This document shows, piece by piece, positions 41,901-54,329 of a stretch of DNA of 64,000 nucleotides (position 1 is its first letter; every line of letters starts with the position of its first letter). The stretch spans positions 1,922,001 to 1,986,000 of the forward strand of contig NZ_CP120468.1 of the NCBI RefSeq assembly GCF_029490015.1, in the 5' to 3' direction. The notes beneath the pieces were generated by a model. The model was not told where the DNA came from. It searched no databases and was given only the letters and a program-made list of their open reading frames with translations. Made by a program: the position numbers and the translations under genes. Source of the DNA: Halobaculum limi. Its GTDB lineage: Archaea > Halobacteriota > Halobacteria > Halobacteriales > Haloferacaceae.

Positions 41901-41984
41901 CGCACTCGCAGACACTTGCAGAACACTCGCAACCCCCCGGTGGTACACTCGAAAGCACGCGAAAGCATTCGCACTTCCACAGCC

Positions 41985-41990
41985 TTATAA
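41985..41990 (+). promoter_or_regulatory. TATA box of orc1
   Basis: TTATAA within a CCTTATAAGG palindrome lies 28-33 bases before ATG 42018. Origin half-repeats end 10 bases upstream, so Orc1 binding could affect its own transcription. Confidence 0.65.
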
Positions 41991-42017
41991 GGAAGGTCGC
42001 CTCAGAGGGTGGTGCGA

Positions 42018-43307
42018 ATGGGGTCGAGCTCGATATTCGAAGACGACGTGGAGATCATCCGGAACGCGGATCTCTTCACAGAGGAACACACGCCCGCGGA
42101 GATACTCTGCCGGGACGAGGTGATGCAAGACTACGTGAACGCGTTGAAGCCGGTGTACAAGGGCAGGCCACCACGAAACGCCTTCCTCTACGGCGACACG
42201 GGCGTCGGCAAGACGGCGGCGACCAAGTACCTCCTGCAGGAACTTGACGCCGACATCGACGCACGCAACGCCGACGCACCCGGTGACGAACGCGGGTTCA
42301 CCTACGTCAGAGTCAACTGTCAGAACCTCGCACCGGCGGACGGCACTGCCTCCTCGTACCAGGTCGCTATCGCACTGGTGAACGAACTCCGTGAGGGTGA
42401 GACGGTCTCGTCGACAGGCTACGCCGCTCGGGAGGTGTACGAGATGCTGTACAACGAACTCGACGCTATCGGCGGAACCGTCCTCATCGTCCTCGACGAG
42501 GTCGACCGTGTCGGTGAATCGGATACACTTCTGTATGATCTCCCGCGCGCACGCGATATCGGATACGTAGAGAACACCCGGATCGGACTCATCGGTATCT
42601 CGAACGACTACACGTTCCGATCGAACCTTTCGCCGAAAGTCCGCGATACGCTGTGTGAGACGGAGATCAAATTCCCGGCGTACACCGCCGAGGAACTCGA
42701 AGAGATCATCGAGGCACGCGCGGAGCGTGCGCTCCACCCCGATACCTACGGCAAAGAAGTTCTCTCGCTGTGTGCGGCGCTCGCGGTTCGCAACTCTTCG
42801 GGGAGTGCGCGGCGGGCGATGGACCTGCTCAAACAGTCGGCCGAACACGCCGAAAACGAGGGCCACGTTCCCATCGAACCCGACGACGTGTACGCCGCGA
42901 AGGAGGAACTCGACTATGGCGATATGGTCGAGTCGGTTGCCGACCAGGACCAGCACAAACAACTCATCCTCTCGGCGATCGCTCGGCTCGACGCCGACGG
43001 CCGGACGCCGGTCCGAACGAAGGCGATCCACGCTGCGTACCGCCGACTCGCGCAGGCCGCGGGCGATGACCCCCTCAGTCAACGAGGGATGTACAACCAC
43101 CTGACGCGCCTCGATATGCTCGGCTTCCTCCACTCCTACCAGAACAACGAGGGACTACGCGGCGGGCAGTACAACACGTACGAACTCTCGGAAGCACTCA
43201 CCGTCGCACAGGTCAGCGATGCGATCGGTGAGTCGGAACTCCCACTCGACGGCGTTACGCTCGACATCGAGCGCATCCTCCGCGACGCCGGACTCGCGGA
43301 CAACTGA
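42018..43307 (+). CDS. orc1: Orc1/Cdc6 origin-recognition and helicase-loading protein
   Basis: A 429-residue initiator. AAA+ domain: Walker A YGDTGVGKTAATKYLL near residue 60, Walker B VLIVLDEVDRVG near residue 160, sensor 1 IGISNDY and sensor 2 SSGSARRAMDLL. A C-terminal winged helix (about residues 330-420) binds the origin repeats. Position next to the repeat cluster makes it the cognate initiator. The ATG at 42018 is preferred; in-frame GTGs at 42009 and 42012 also fit the TATA spacing. Confidence 0.95.
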   Translation: MGSSSIFEDDVEIIRNADLFTEEHTPAEILCRDEVMQDYVNALKPVYKGRPPRNAFLYGDTGVGKTAATKYLLQELDADIDARNADAPGDERGFTYVRVNCQNLAPADGTASSYQVAIALVNELREGETVSSTGYAAREVYEMLYNELDAIGGTVLIVLDEVDRVGESDTLLYDLPRARDIGYVENTRIGLIGISNDYTFRSNLSPKVRDTLCETEIKFPAYTAEELEEIIEARAERALHPDTYGKEVLSLCAALAVRNSSGSARRAMDLLKQSAEHAENEGHVPIEPDDVYAAKEELDYGDMVESVADQDQHKQLILSAIARLDADGRTPVRTKAIHAAYRRLAQAAGDDPLSQRGMYNHLTRLDMLGFLHSYQNNEGLRGGQYNTYELSEALTVAQVSDAIGESELPLDGVTLDIERILRDAGLADN

Positions 43308-43421
43308 CGCTGGCGGCTCGACCCGACCGACACCTGCGGCCCCCTCACGGAGCACTCACTGCCTCGTTCTCGATCCACGTTGCCAACAGCGAGTTGCCGG
43401 ACGGCCCACGACTCTCGTTCT

Positions 43422-43443
43422 CACACCGTTTTTCGAGTGCTTT
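43422..43443 (-). repeat. Origin repeat copy 8, inverted, downstream of orc1
   Basis: Minus-strand AAAGCACTCGAAAAACGGTG differs from the consensus at one base. It places an Orc-box between orc1 and the rRNA operon. Confidence 0.85.
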
Positions 43444-43735
43444 CGCCGCGTTCGGCTGTGCTGAACCCGTCGAGCGGCGAGTGTCCGCCTGGCACGCTAA
43501 ATCACGATGGCACGCGCACGTTCGCTGTCTCACGCGCGGTCGGTCCACTACTCGGGGCGTGATGAGCAGCGAATTCTCTCGCCGAGGAAGATTGGTATCC
43601 TGACAGTAGTGTTGCGCCGTACCAGATGGCAGTGGTGATTACGCCGTTGGGGGTGCTCTCTCGGCTGTTGACGGCCGAAAGGTCTATAGTGACAACTATA
43701 CCCACGAGGACCGTTCCCTCGGCGGATTCGAGACG

Positions 43736-43770
43736 ACGGCCTTTTATGTTCCCCTGCCATTCGATGTGAT
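43736..43770 (+). promoter_or_regulatory. Main rRNA operon promoter
   Basis: GGCCTTTTATGTTCCCC, with TTTTAT at 43742-43747, resembles haloarchaeal rrn promoters (TTCGACGG...TTTTATGTACCCC, from memory). Transcription would begin near 43769. Confidence 0.65.
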
Positions 43771-43851
43771 GTGAAGCGCGCCGCGGTCGGCGCGGCGACA
43801 CGTGATGAGGATTCCACCCCTGCGGTCCGCCGCAAGACGGAATCTGATGTG

Positions 43852-43900
43852 AGCCCCGATAGTACGGTGACATCTGGTCGGTTCCACGATGTCGCCACGA
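43852..43900 (+). other. 5' half of the 16S processing stem
   Basis: AGCCCCGATAGTACG (43852-43866) is perfectly complementary to CGTACTATCGGGGCT at 45482-45496. CTGGTCG (43874-43880) pairs with CGACCAG near 45468-45474, and TCGCCACGA (43892-43900) with TCGTGGCG near 45450. Such stems carry the bulge-helix-bulge cut by the tRNA splicing endonuclease. Confidence 0.85.
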
Positions 43901-43934
43901 TATGACCCGCCAACCCTCCCTTCACGGGGAGAAC

Positions 43935-45405
<1,471 letters not shown>

Positions 45406-45500
45406 ACAGACCGGGACCAGGGCGACGCCCTGGCCCACCTTGGGTTTCGTCGTGGCGTTCGTGGTTGCGACCAGACACCTTCGTACTATCGGGGCTCGTT

Positions 45501-45541
45501 TGACCTTGTGGTCTTACCAGGGTTCGATTCCTTGGAGGTCT
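45501..45541 (+). pseudogene. tRNA-like remnant in the spacer
   Basis: A canonical T arm, CAGGG-TTCGATT-CCTTG (45518-45534), is flanked by acceptor-like strands TGACCTT (45501-45507) and GAGGTCT (45535-45541). These form five Watson-Crick pairs and one wobble. Only 10 bases separate the 5' acceptor from the T arm, so the D and anticodon arms are absent. It occupies the normal place of tRNA-Ala. Confidence 0.55.
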
Positions 45542-45684
45542 CTCCCGTACCACGATTCGAATCGTGCCCCTTAAGTGTGGCACGACAAGATGAACTGGTA
45601 CACACGATCGATGCACCATCCCGCGAGAGCGGGGATGGGAAGGGTCGATGTACGCTCCTGTGCCACCCACAGGACGTGCGATGA

Positions 45685-45708
45685 CGACCGTATGTACGTG
45701 CAATCCAG
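45685..45708 (+). other. 5' half of the 23S processing stem
   Basis: GTACGTGCAATCCAG pairs perfectly with CTGGATTGCACGTAC at 48713-48727, and CGACCGTA with TACGGTCG at about 48731-48738. TGAACCCGATTCA (45717-45729) also pairs with TGAATCGGGTTCA (48692-48704). Confidence 0.85.
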
Positions 45709-45757
45709 ACACCCACTGAACCCGATTCATCGGGTCCATTGGGTTCCACTCAGTATA

Positions 45758-48666
<2,909 letters not shown>

Positions 48667-48782
48667 CATATGCTGGAGCCCGATGTTCCGTTGAATCGGG
48701 TTCAGGTGTTAGCTGGATTGCACGTACATTACGGTCGAAGACCGACGTTGGCACTACATCGGATCGTTCCCGATGGTCGGCC

Positions 48783-48904
48783 TTCGGGCGGCCATAGCGG
48801 CGGGGGCACACCCGTACCCATCCCGAACACGGAAGTTAAGCCCGCCAGCGTTCCGGCCAGTCCTGGAGTGCGAGAGCCTCTGGAAACACCGGTTCGCCGC
48901 CCAC
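48783..48904 (+). rRNA. 5S ribosomal RNA
   Basis: About 122 bases with terminal stem GGGCGGC/GCCGCCC, and the conserved CCCGTACCCATCCCGAACACG and GGAAGTTAAGCCCGCC. It lies 117 bases after 23S in the same transcript. No tRNA-Cys follows it, unlike in several haloarchaeal operons. Confidence 0.94.
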
Positions 48905-48916
48905 CACTCATACTTC

Positions 48917-48950
48917 AAGCCCACCAGCACCGCGCTGGTGGGCTTTCTTC
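48917..48950 (+). terminator. Hairpin-T terminator of the rRNA operon
   Basis: A 12-bp perfect stem AAGCCCACCAGC/GCTGGTGGGCTT with a 5-base loop is followed by TCTTCATTT. A strong hairpin is unusual among archaeal terminators, which mostly rely on T-runs. Confidence 0.7.
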
Positions 48951-49038
48951 ATTTACAGACACAGTTGCACGTACAGCACCAGCGACGGCGATGCCGTCGT
49001 AATTTCACGCGCGGTCGTCTCGAGCGGCAGCGACGGTC

Positions 49039-49260
49039 CTAGAGGACGAGCGAAATAACGGCGAGTACGATGAACACGATCACGAGCCACTTCGCGATCG
49101 TCATACTCACTCCGGCGACCCCTCGCGCGCCGACGACCGCGGCGACGAGTGCCAGGACGAAGAACACGATCGCATACTGGAGAAACTCCCCGGAGAAGAA
49201 CTGGAGCGGGGCGAGTACCGACGCTGTCGGTGTTACGACTGGCAAGAGATCAAGTGTCAT
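49039..49260 (-). CDS. DUF1328 (YtjA-type) small membrane protein, 73 aa
   Basis: [12 protein letters not shown] precedes two hydrophobic helices ([24 protein letters not shown] and [21 protein letters not shown]), which match the DUF1328/UPF0391 pattern. The bacterial members are stress-linked and of unknown function. It faces the rRNA operon terminator and converges on it. Confidence 0.82.
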   Translation of the reverse strand: MTLDLLPVVTPTASVLAPLQFFSGEFLQYAIVFFVLALVAAVVGARGVAGVSMTIAKWLVIVFIVLAVISLVL

Positions 49261-49590
49261 CGTGTGATCGGACTCGGGCCACAGACAGATTGTTAGCAAT
49301 GACGTAGGATCGGTGAGAACGTCATTCGAGTCAGTAGGATCGTCGTTCGGCGTTGAAACGCGCCCGAGCGAGTCCGTTTACGACCCTCCCACATCAAGGA
49401 ACGCGACGACGAACATACCGTCCACGGGAGCGACACCACTCCGTGGGTCATCGGGCGACTGGAGCGGTTGGGGAGTCGGTGAGTTGCTTGGAGAACGCGG
49501 TGTGCACACCCCCTCAACATCGGAGAGAGTGGTTCGACGATCCCAAGAGGAGTCACGACTCGAGAGCGTGAGTCGACGAAAGGAAACGAG
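49261..49590. other. Intergenic region, nothing identified
   Basis: 330 bases between the DUF1328 gene and tRNA-Glu. Both flanking genes read leftward. It contains several Arg/Ser-rich spurious frames but no supported gene, repeat or clear promoter. Confidence 0.5.
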
Positions 49591-49665
49591 TGCTCCGGCA
49601 GGGATTCGAACCCTGGTCATTGCCGTGAGAGGGCAATATGATTGGCCGGACTACACCACCGGAGC
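49591..49665 (-). tRNA. tRNA-Glu (CUC)
   Basis: The 75-base minus-strand sequence has acceptor GCTCCGG/CCGGAGC, anticodon arm TTGCC-CTCTCAC-GGCAA and T arm CAGGG-TTCGAAT-CCCTG with discriminator A. The anticodon is CTC. It has no intron and no CCA. Confidence 0.96.
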
Positions 49666-49770
49666 GCTGTGATGCACTACCTGAGTGCAACTACGGGTAT
49701 GCTTGTGACCTGTAAAACGGTGTCGGTTCGGCGACGCCGTGCGGGGATTTGTCGTGCGATTCGCGGCGCG

Positions 49771-51117
49771 TCAGGCGGCGTCCGCGACCACGTCGGCGAG
49801 GGCACTCGCCCACGCGAGCAGTCGTTCGTCGTGACCGAATCCCGTGGCGACTTGGACACCGACCGGCAGGTCGTCGACGGTGCCTGCGGGGAGGCCGACC
49901 GTCGGCAGGCCGGCGTGCGTCCACGGGAGGTTCATCACAGGGTCGCCGGTGTCGTCGGTACCGGCGGGTGCGGGGCCGGGCGCGGCGGGGGCGACCCAGG
50001 CGTCGATGCCCGCTTGAGTCGCAATCGCCGCGAGCGACTCACGAAGCGCCGACCGTCCGCGACGACCGCGCACGAGCGTCGAGACGGGGCTGGCTCGTCC
50101 CTCTTCGATCAACTCGGCGGTCGCGTCGGCGTAGCGGTCGGGGTACGCGTCGTACCACTCGCCGTGGGCGAGGGCGGCCTCGCTCGCAACGAGGTCGTTG
50201 TGCCGTTCGTTCACCTCGTCGATGTCGGGGAACGCTTCGACGCACACAAGGTCGTAACCCGCCCGTTCCAGCGAGTCGAGTGCTGCACGGAACGCTCGCT
50301 CGCCGGCTTCGGTGGCTTGGTCGCGGTACGGTCCGACTGGCACCCCGAGCGTGGGTCGCGTGTCGGCGGCGTCGTCGTCTGCGGCTCCGGGGACGCCTGC
50401 CCAGTCGTCGATGAGTACCGACGCCGCGAGCGCTGTTCCGTCCACGTCGCGAGTGAACGTACCGACGTGATCGACCGACGCCGACAGCGGGATCACTCCG
50501 TCCGTCGGGATCCGACCGTACGACGGTTTGAAGCCGACGACGCCGCAGAACGCAGCGGGCCGGATGACAGAGCCGACGGTCTGGGTGCCGAGTGCGAGCG
50601 GCGTCGTCCCGTTCGCGACGGCGGCGGCCGACCCGCTGGAGGATCCACCGGGTGTGTGGTCGAGGTCGTGGGGGTTTCGCGTCGGGCCAGGCGCGAAGTA
50701 CGCGAACTCGGTCGTGTGCGTCTTACCGGCGACGAGTGCGCCTGCTGCGCGAAGCCGTCTCACGGCGGTGGCCTCGGGCCCGGCGAGCGCATCCGCCGGC
50801 AGCGACGACCCAGCACGGGTCGGCAGGCCGTCGATATGGAAGATATCCTTGACGCCGACGGGAACGCCGAACAGCGGTGGGCGAGTTGGCTCGTCGCTAC
50901 TGCTCCCCGTTGGCTCGGGGTATCGCTCCGTCAGCGCGTCTGCTTCGGCGGTCAGCCACGCTCTGGACTTCCCGTCGTCGACCCACGCACGGATGTCGCC
51001 GTCGCGGGCGTCGATTCGGTCACGGACGGTTCCGATATATCGCATCGGGCCGCGTTCGCCAGTTCGAAGGTCGCTGGCGAGGGCGGCCAATCCCTCACCC
51101 GAACGGTCGGTGGTCAT
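49771..51117 (-). CDS. Amidase-signature family hydrolase
   Basis: A 448-residue amidase with the Ser-cisSer-Lys triad: Lys in FGVPVGVKDIFHIDG near residue 85, and the serine-rich motif GGSSSGSAAAVANGTTPLALGTQTVGSVIRPAAFCGVVGFKP at about residues 156-200. The catalytic Ser lies in GSVIRPA. The family includes GatA, indole-acetamide and nicotinamide hydrolases. The lack of gatB or gatC nearby and the sequence argue against GatA. The start at 51117 is used because the upstream extension is basic and unconserved. Confidence 0.88.
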   Translation of the reverse strand: MTTDRSGEGLAALASDLRTGERGPMRYIGTVRDRIDARDGDIRAWVDDGKSRAWLTAEADALTERYPEPTGSSSDEPTRPPLFGVPVGVKDIFHIDGLPTRAGSSLPADALAGPEATAVRRLRAAGALVAGKTHTTEFAYFAPGPTRNPHDLDHTPGGSSSGSAAAVANGTTPLALGTQTVGSVIRPAAFCGVVGFKPSYGRIPTDGVIPLSASVDHVGTFTRDVDGTALAASVLIDDWAGVPGAADDDAADTRPTLGVPVGPYRDQATEAGERAFRAALDSLERAGYDLVCVEAFPDIDEVNERHNDLVASEAALAHGEWYDAYPDRYADATAELIEEGRASPVSTLVRGRRGRSALRESLAAIATQAGIDAWVAPAAPGPAPAGTDDTGDPVMNLPWTHAGLPTVGLPAGTVDDLPVGVQVATGFGHDERLLAWASALADVVADAA

Positions 51118-51342
51118 ACCAGCGGCTACCAGGTGCCGGGTAGTAGTTCTTCGGTCACGGCTCACCGCACGCGGAGTCGTCTCGGCGTCGAGCGCCTGTC
51201 GATGTCAACCCGAACCGCGAGAGGGCGGTGGGCGCGGTCGGGTGGTGCCGCCGAGCAAGCGGGCGGGGTCTACGAGTGTATCCGATTCCTGTAGTCGGGT
51301 TGGGTGTCGTTCGCGCTTTGCAGTGTCGATCGTGTTGGGTGA

Positions 51343-51498
51343 TTAACTCCGCTTCGAGCGCGCTTCGCGTATCTCGGCGCCGTCACGGAGTTTGTCCTCG
51401 CAGTTCGGGCAGACGCGAACTGTCTCCAGTTCGTTGGGTGCGAACACCCGAACGTACCGCTCCGTCACGAACCCACCACAGTTGTTGCACTCCGGCAT
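51343..51498 (-). CDS. Small zinc-finger protein, 51 aa
   Basis: The 51-residue product begins MPECNNCGGFVTERYVRVF and has a second pair CPNC about 23 residues on, then a basic tail RSKRS. A TATA-like TTTTTATA lies 24-31 bases before the ATG on the minus strand, fitting a leaderless start. The two CxxC pairs form a zinc ribbon of the kind seen in many short haloarchaeal proteins. Function unknown. Confidence 0.75.
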   Translation of the reverse strand: MPECNNCGGFVTERYVRVFAPNELETVRVCPNCEDKLRDGAEIREARSKRS

Positions 51499-51521
51499 TG
51501 AGCGAACCCATTCACTTCACG

Positions 51522-51529
51522 TATAAAAA
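51522..51529 (-). promoter_or_regulatory. TATA box of the 51-residue zinc-finger gene
   Basis: Minus-strand TTTTTATA sits 24-31 bases before the ATG at 51498. Confidence 0.6.
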
Positions 51530-51572
51530 GACCCCACCCGGATAGCACCGGCGCTTCCGTCGTCGCTGCCGC

Positions 51573-52721
51573 TCAGACGACTTGGTCGCCGTCGACGAAC
51601 ACCGCTGCGGGCGACTGCCACGCGTCGACGTCCTCGGCCGGGTTCTCGTCGAGGACGACCAGGTCCGCGCGGTAGTCCTGTTCGATCATTCCGACGTCGT
51701 CCAAGCCGAGGAGGTCGGCGGCGGTGAGCGTCGCCGCTTCGAGTGCTTCCTCGGGCGTCATTCCGAACTCGACCATGTACGCCATCTCGTCGGGGATGTT
51801 CTGGAAGTAGTTGAACGGCGTTCCGGCGTCGGTCCCCATCGCGATGTCGACGCCAGCGTCGAGGGCGTGGTCGAACGACGACTCGAACTCGTCGGCGGCC
51901 TCGGTGGCCTTCTCCATCGCGTCGCGCGGGATGCCCGCGTCCGGATTGTCGACGATGTTGCGGAGGGCGGAGGCGGTCGGCACCCAGTAGGTGTCCTCGG
52001 CGGCCATCGCGTTCGCGGCCTCCCGGTCCATGAACGTCCCGTGTTCGATGCTGGTGATGCCCGCGTCGACGGCGTTGAGGATGCCCTGCTTGCCGTGTGC
52101 GTGGGCGGCCGTCGGGACGCCCTTCGCGCCCGCGGCGTCGACGAGTGCCGACAGTTCCTCGTAGGTGAGTTCGGGTGCGCCCGTCTGTGCGCCCTCGGTG
52201 AGGACGCCGCCGGTCGCCATACACTTCACTACGTCCGCGCCGCGTTTGAGTTGCTCCCGGGCGGCCTTGCGAACCTCGTCGGGACCGTCGGCCTCGCGGC
52301 CGAACCAGTGGCCGTGGCCGCCAGTCATGATGACGTTCTGTCCACACGCCAAGACGCGGGGGCCGACGAGGCGACCCTCCTCGACGGCCATCCCGGCGTC
52401 GAGGGCGAGCGTCCCCTGTGCTCCCAAGTCACGGACGGTCGTCACGCCCGATTCGACGGTTTTCCGGAGGTTCTGTGCGGCGATGTACGCGTGGTCGAAC
52501 TCGCTTTCGTCCTGTGCGGTCGCGACGTCGGCCCGCCCGTCCATCATCAGGTGGACGTGGGAGTCGATCAACCCCGGCGCGACGAACTGCCCGCTCACGT
52601 CCGTCTCGGAGTCGCCGCGCCCCACGTCACCGACGGCGACGATTTCGCCGTCCTCGATGGCGACGTCGGCCTCGAGTGTGCCATCGGCGTCGACGATCGT
52701 CCCGTTTCTGAGTACGTGCAT
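51573..52721 (-). CDS. Metal-dependent amidohydrolase
   Basis: A 382-residue (beta/alpha)8 hydrolase. The metal motif DSHVHLMMDG lies near residue 54, followed by HAHGKQG near 204, EHGTF near 224 and GTDAGTP near 296. An N-terminal strand (VLRNGTIVDADGTLEADVAIEDGEIVAVG) forms the composite beta domain. Relatives include imidazolonepropionase-like and Xaa-Pro peptidase-type amidohydrolases. The substrate is not evident and no catabolic operon adjoins. Confidence 0.88.
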   Translation of the reverse strand: MHVLRNGTIVDADGTLEADVAIEDGEIVAVGDVGRGDSETDVSGQFVAPGLIDSHVHLMMDGRADVATAQDESEFDHAYIAAQNLRKTVESGVTTVRDLGAQGTLALDAGMAVEEGRLVGPRVLACGQNVIMTGGHGHWFGREADGPDEVRKAAREQLKRGADVVKCMATGGVLTEGAQTGAPELTYEELSALVDAAGAKGVPTAAHAHGKQGILNAVDAGITSIEHGTFMDREAANAMAAEDTYWVPTASALRNIVDNPDAGIPRDAMEKATEAADEFESSFDHALDAGVDIAMGTDAGTPFNYFQNIPDEMAYMVEFGMTPEEALEAATLTAADLLGLDDVGMIEQDYRADLVVLDENPAEDVDAWQSPAAVFVDGDQVV

Positions 52722-52856
52722 ACCAGATACTTACGCTGAGTACGCCTAAAGCCCTGGGTGGCGGCGGTTCGTGTCTGCGAGCGCCGCCGAACACACCGAC
52801 ACACAGCGATAGCGGCCGCTGGCAGCGTAAAAGAAACGTGAGAACGGGGTGGCGAC

Positions 52857-54182
52857 TTACGCCGAGAAGTCGATGGTCGAGATGGTCTCGACGTTTCCGT
52901 CCATCTCGGTGTTGTACTGCAGGAACGCGTACGTGACTGCCGTCATGTCTCCGTTCTCGTCGAAGTCGACCGACGAGGAGGCACCGGAGTAGTACACGTC
53001 CTCACCGTCGAGGACGGCCTGCAACCCTTCGGCCAAGTTGCCCGGGGTAACCTCCAACCCGTCGTTGGGGTTGGCGACGGCACGCATCTCCGCTTTGATG
53101 GCGTCGCCGTCGTTGGATCCCGCCTTGGCGTTCGCGAGCAGACACACCGCCGACGCGTCGTACGCGTGGGCGTTGAACACGCCGGGTGCGCGGTCGTACT
53201 CGTCTTCGTACAGCGAGGCGAACTCTTCTTGTCCGGGACCGGTCGCCTGCGGCGTCGTCGCGAAGACGTTCGCCATATCGTTCCCGACCTCGTCGGGGAG
53301 CGTCGGGTCGACCAGGCCGTCGGTCACGAGGACGTCGGTGTCGTTGTTGTAGTTGGCGTAGAAGTCGCGGAAGATCTGGATCCCCGAAGCGGGGTAGCCG
53401 ATGACCACGAGCATACTCGGCGAGTCGTTCATCGCCGTCGACAGCGGAGAGGTGTAACTCGACTGCTCCTGTTCGAAGGCAACCGACGCCTGTACGCTGC
53501 CGGAGTAGTTGTCGACGAACGCCGATTCGAACGAGTCGGCCAGCGCCTGCCCGTAGTCGTTGTTGACGTACATGATGGAGGCGGTGGAGTTACCGAGTTC
53601 GCCGTCGGCGACCTGCGCCATCACCTGCCCTTGCAGGGCGTCGGAGGGTGCGGTGCGGAAGATGAGGTCGTCGTCGTCGAGGTTCGTCACGTTTGGTGAC
53701 GTTGACGACGGTGAACAGCCGACCATACTGTTCGGGATGAACACCTGCCGGGTGACCTGCAGGTTCACACCTGAGGACGCGGGGCCGGTGACCGTCGGAT
53801 AGCCGGCGTTCGCGAGGGCGTTCGCCGCCTGGATCCCGGCTTGGGGGTCAGTCTGCGTGTCCTCGACGGTCTGGTCGAACGCGACCGGCATATCGCCGGC
53901 CGCCTCTAACTGCTTGACCGGGAGGGTTCCACCGTCGCGGATGGGGCCGCCGAGCGACCCGAGGTCACCGGTGATCGGCATCAACACGGAGTGTTTGATC
54001 GTCCGCATCGACCCGGAATCGGACGACTCAGTGTCCTCCATATCTCCGGATTCAGTTTCCTCCATCCCACCCGAGTCGGTTTCGCCGCCTCCGGAGTTCT
54101 GCGTGATACAGCCAGCTAATCCGACAACGCCTGCCGTTCCCGCTCCTTTCAGAACGTCACGGCGATCGATCTTGCGTGCCAT
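52857..54182 (-). CDS. Tat-exported lipoprotein, branched-chain amino-acid-type solute-binding protein
   Basis: A 441-residue periplasmic-binding protein of the LivJ/Leu-Ile-Val type. The N-terminus has a Tat twin-arginine (DRRDVLKGAG) and a lipobox LAGC near residue 25, then an acidic Glu/Ser spacer. The mature part has two lobes (VLMPITGDLGSLGGPIRDGG; FNAHAYDASAVCLLANAKAG). A TATA-like box (TTTATAAA) lies 23-30 bases upstream. No permease or ATPase is adjacent, so the rest of the system is elsewhere or the protein is a receptor. Confidence 0.88.
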   Translation of the reverse strand: MARKIDRRDVLKGAGTAGVVGLAGCITQNSGGGETDSGGMEETESGDMEDTESSDSGSMRTIKHSVLMPITGDLGSLGGPIRDGGTLPVKQLEAAGDMPVAFDQTVEDTQTDPQAGIQAANALANAGYPTVTGPASSGVNLQVTRQVFIPNSMVGCSPSSTSPNVTNLDDDDLIFRTAPSDALQGQVMAQVADGELGNSTASIMYVNNDYGQALADSFESAFVDNYSGSVQASVAFEQEQSSYTSPLSTAMNDSPSMLVVIGYPASGIQIFRDFYANYNNDTDVLVTDGLVDPTLPDEVGNDMANVFATTPQATGPGQEEFASLYEDEYDRAPGVFNAHAYDASAVCLLANAKAGSNDGDAIKAEMRAVANPNDGLEVTPGNLAEGLQAVLDGEDVYYSGASSSVDFDENGDMTAVTYAFLQYNTEMDGNVETISTIDFSA

Positions 54183-54204
54183 GTGTGGGCCAATGCCGCA
54201 GGCG

Positions 54205-54212
54205 TTTATAAA
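54205..54212 (-). promoter_or_regulatory. TATA box of the solute-binding protein gene
   Basis: TTTATAAA lies 23-30 bases ahead of ATG 54182, so the transcript should be leaderless. Confidence 0.65.
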
Positions 54213-54329
54213 GTTGACCGAGAGTGCAACTGTCTGACAAGGGATTGGCAGGTGCGATCGCACGATACGGAGCCACCCAGGCGAGACGGACCGATACGCA
54301 CAAACGTACGGGCGGGCGAGAACGAGCCA

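Larger units (their letters stand above)
41036..42017. other. Replication origin (oriC) upstream of orc1
   Basis: This gene-free 980-base stretch holds seven copies of a 22-base repeat with consensus near AAAGCACTCGAAAACCGGTG. Three copies lie left of an AT-rich tract at 41290-41332, the nearest (41225) inverted. Four lie to the right in the forward direction. Short partial copies (GCACTCGCAG, ACACTTGCAG, ACACTCGAAAGCACGC) cluster at 41901-41975. Inverted Orc-boxes around an unwinding tract next to an orc1 gene are the standard haloarchaeal origin layout (family knowledge). Confidence 0.9.
43308..43934 (+). other. rRNA operon promoter and leader region
   Basis: About 620 bases between orc1 and 16S. 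It holds an inverted origin repeat at 43422, a candidate main promoter at 43742, and the 5' half of the 16S processing stem. Two self-pairing stretches occur in the leader (GCGCGCCGCGG...GGCGCGGCG near 43775, GATTCC...GGAATC at 43810-43845). An AT-rich GTCTATAGTGACAACTATA at 43680-43700 may be an extra promoter. No protein gene is supported. Confidence 0.65.
45406..45757 (+). other. 16S-23S internal transcribed spacer
   Basis: 352 bases holding the 3' half of the 16S stem, a tRNA-like remnant at 45501-45541, a hairpin CATCCCGC-gaga-GCGGGGATG near 45627, and the 5' half of the 23S stem (GTACGTGCAATCCAG, 45694-45708). No complete tRNA-Ala is present, although most haloarchaeal rRNA operons carry one here. 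Confidence 0.85.

Noticed and set aside
45406..45757. Complete tRNA-Ala in the 16S-23S spacer
   Set aside because: No anticodon arm with TGC or GGC loop could be found; only the T-arm remnant is present.
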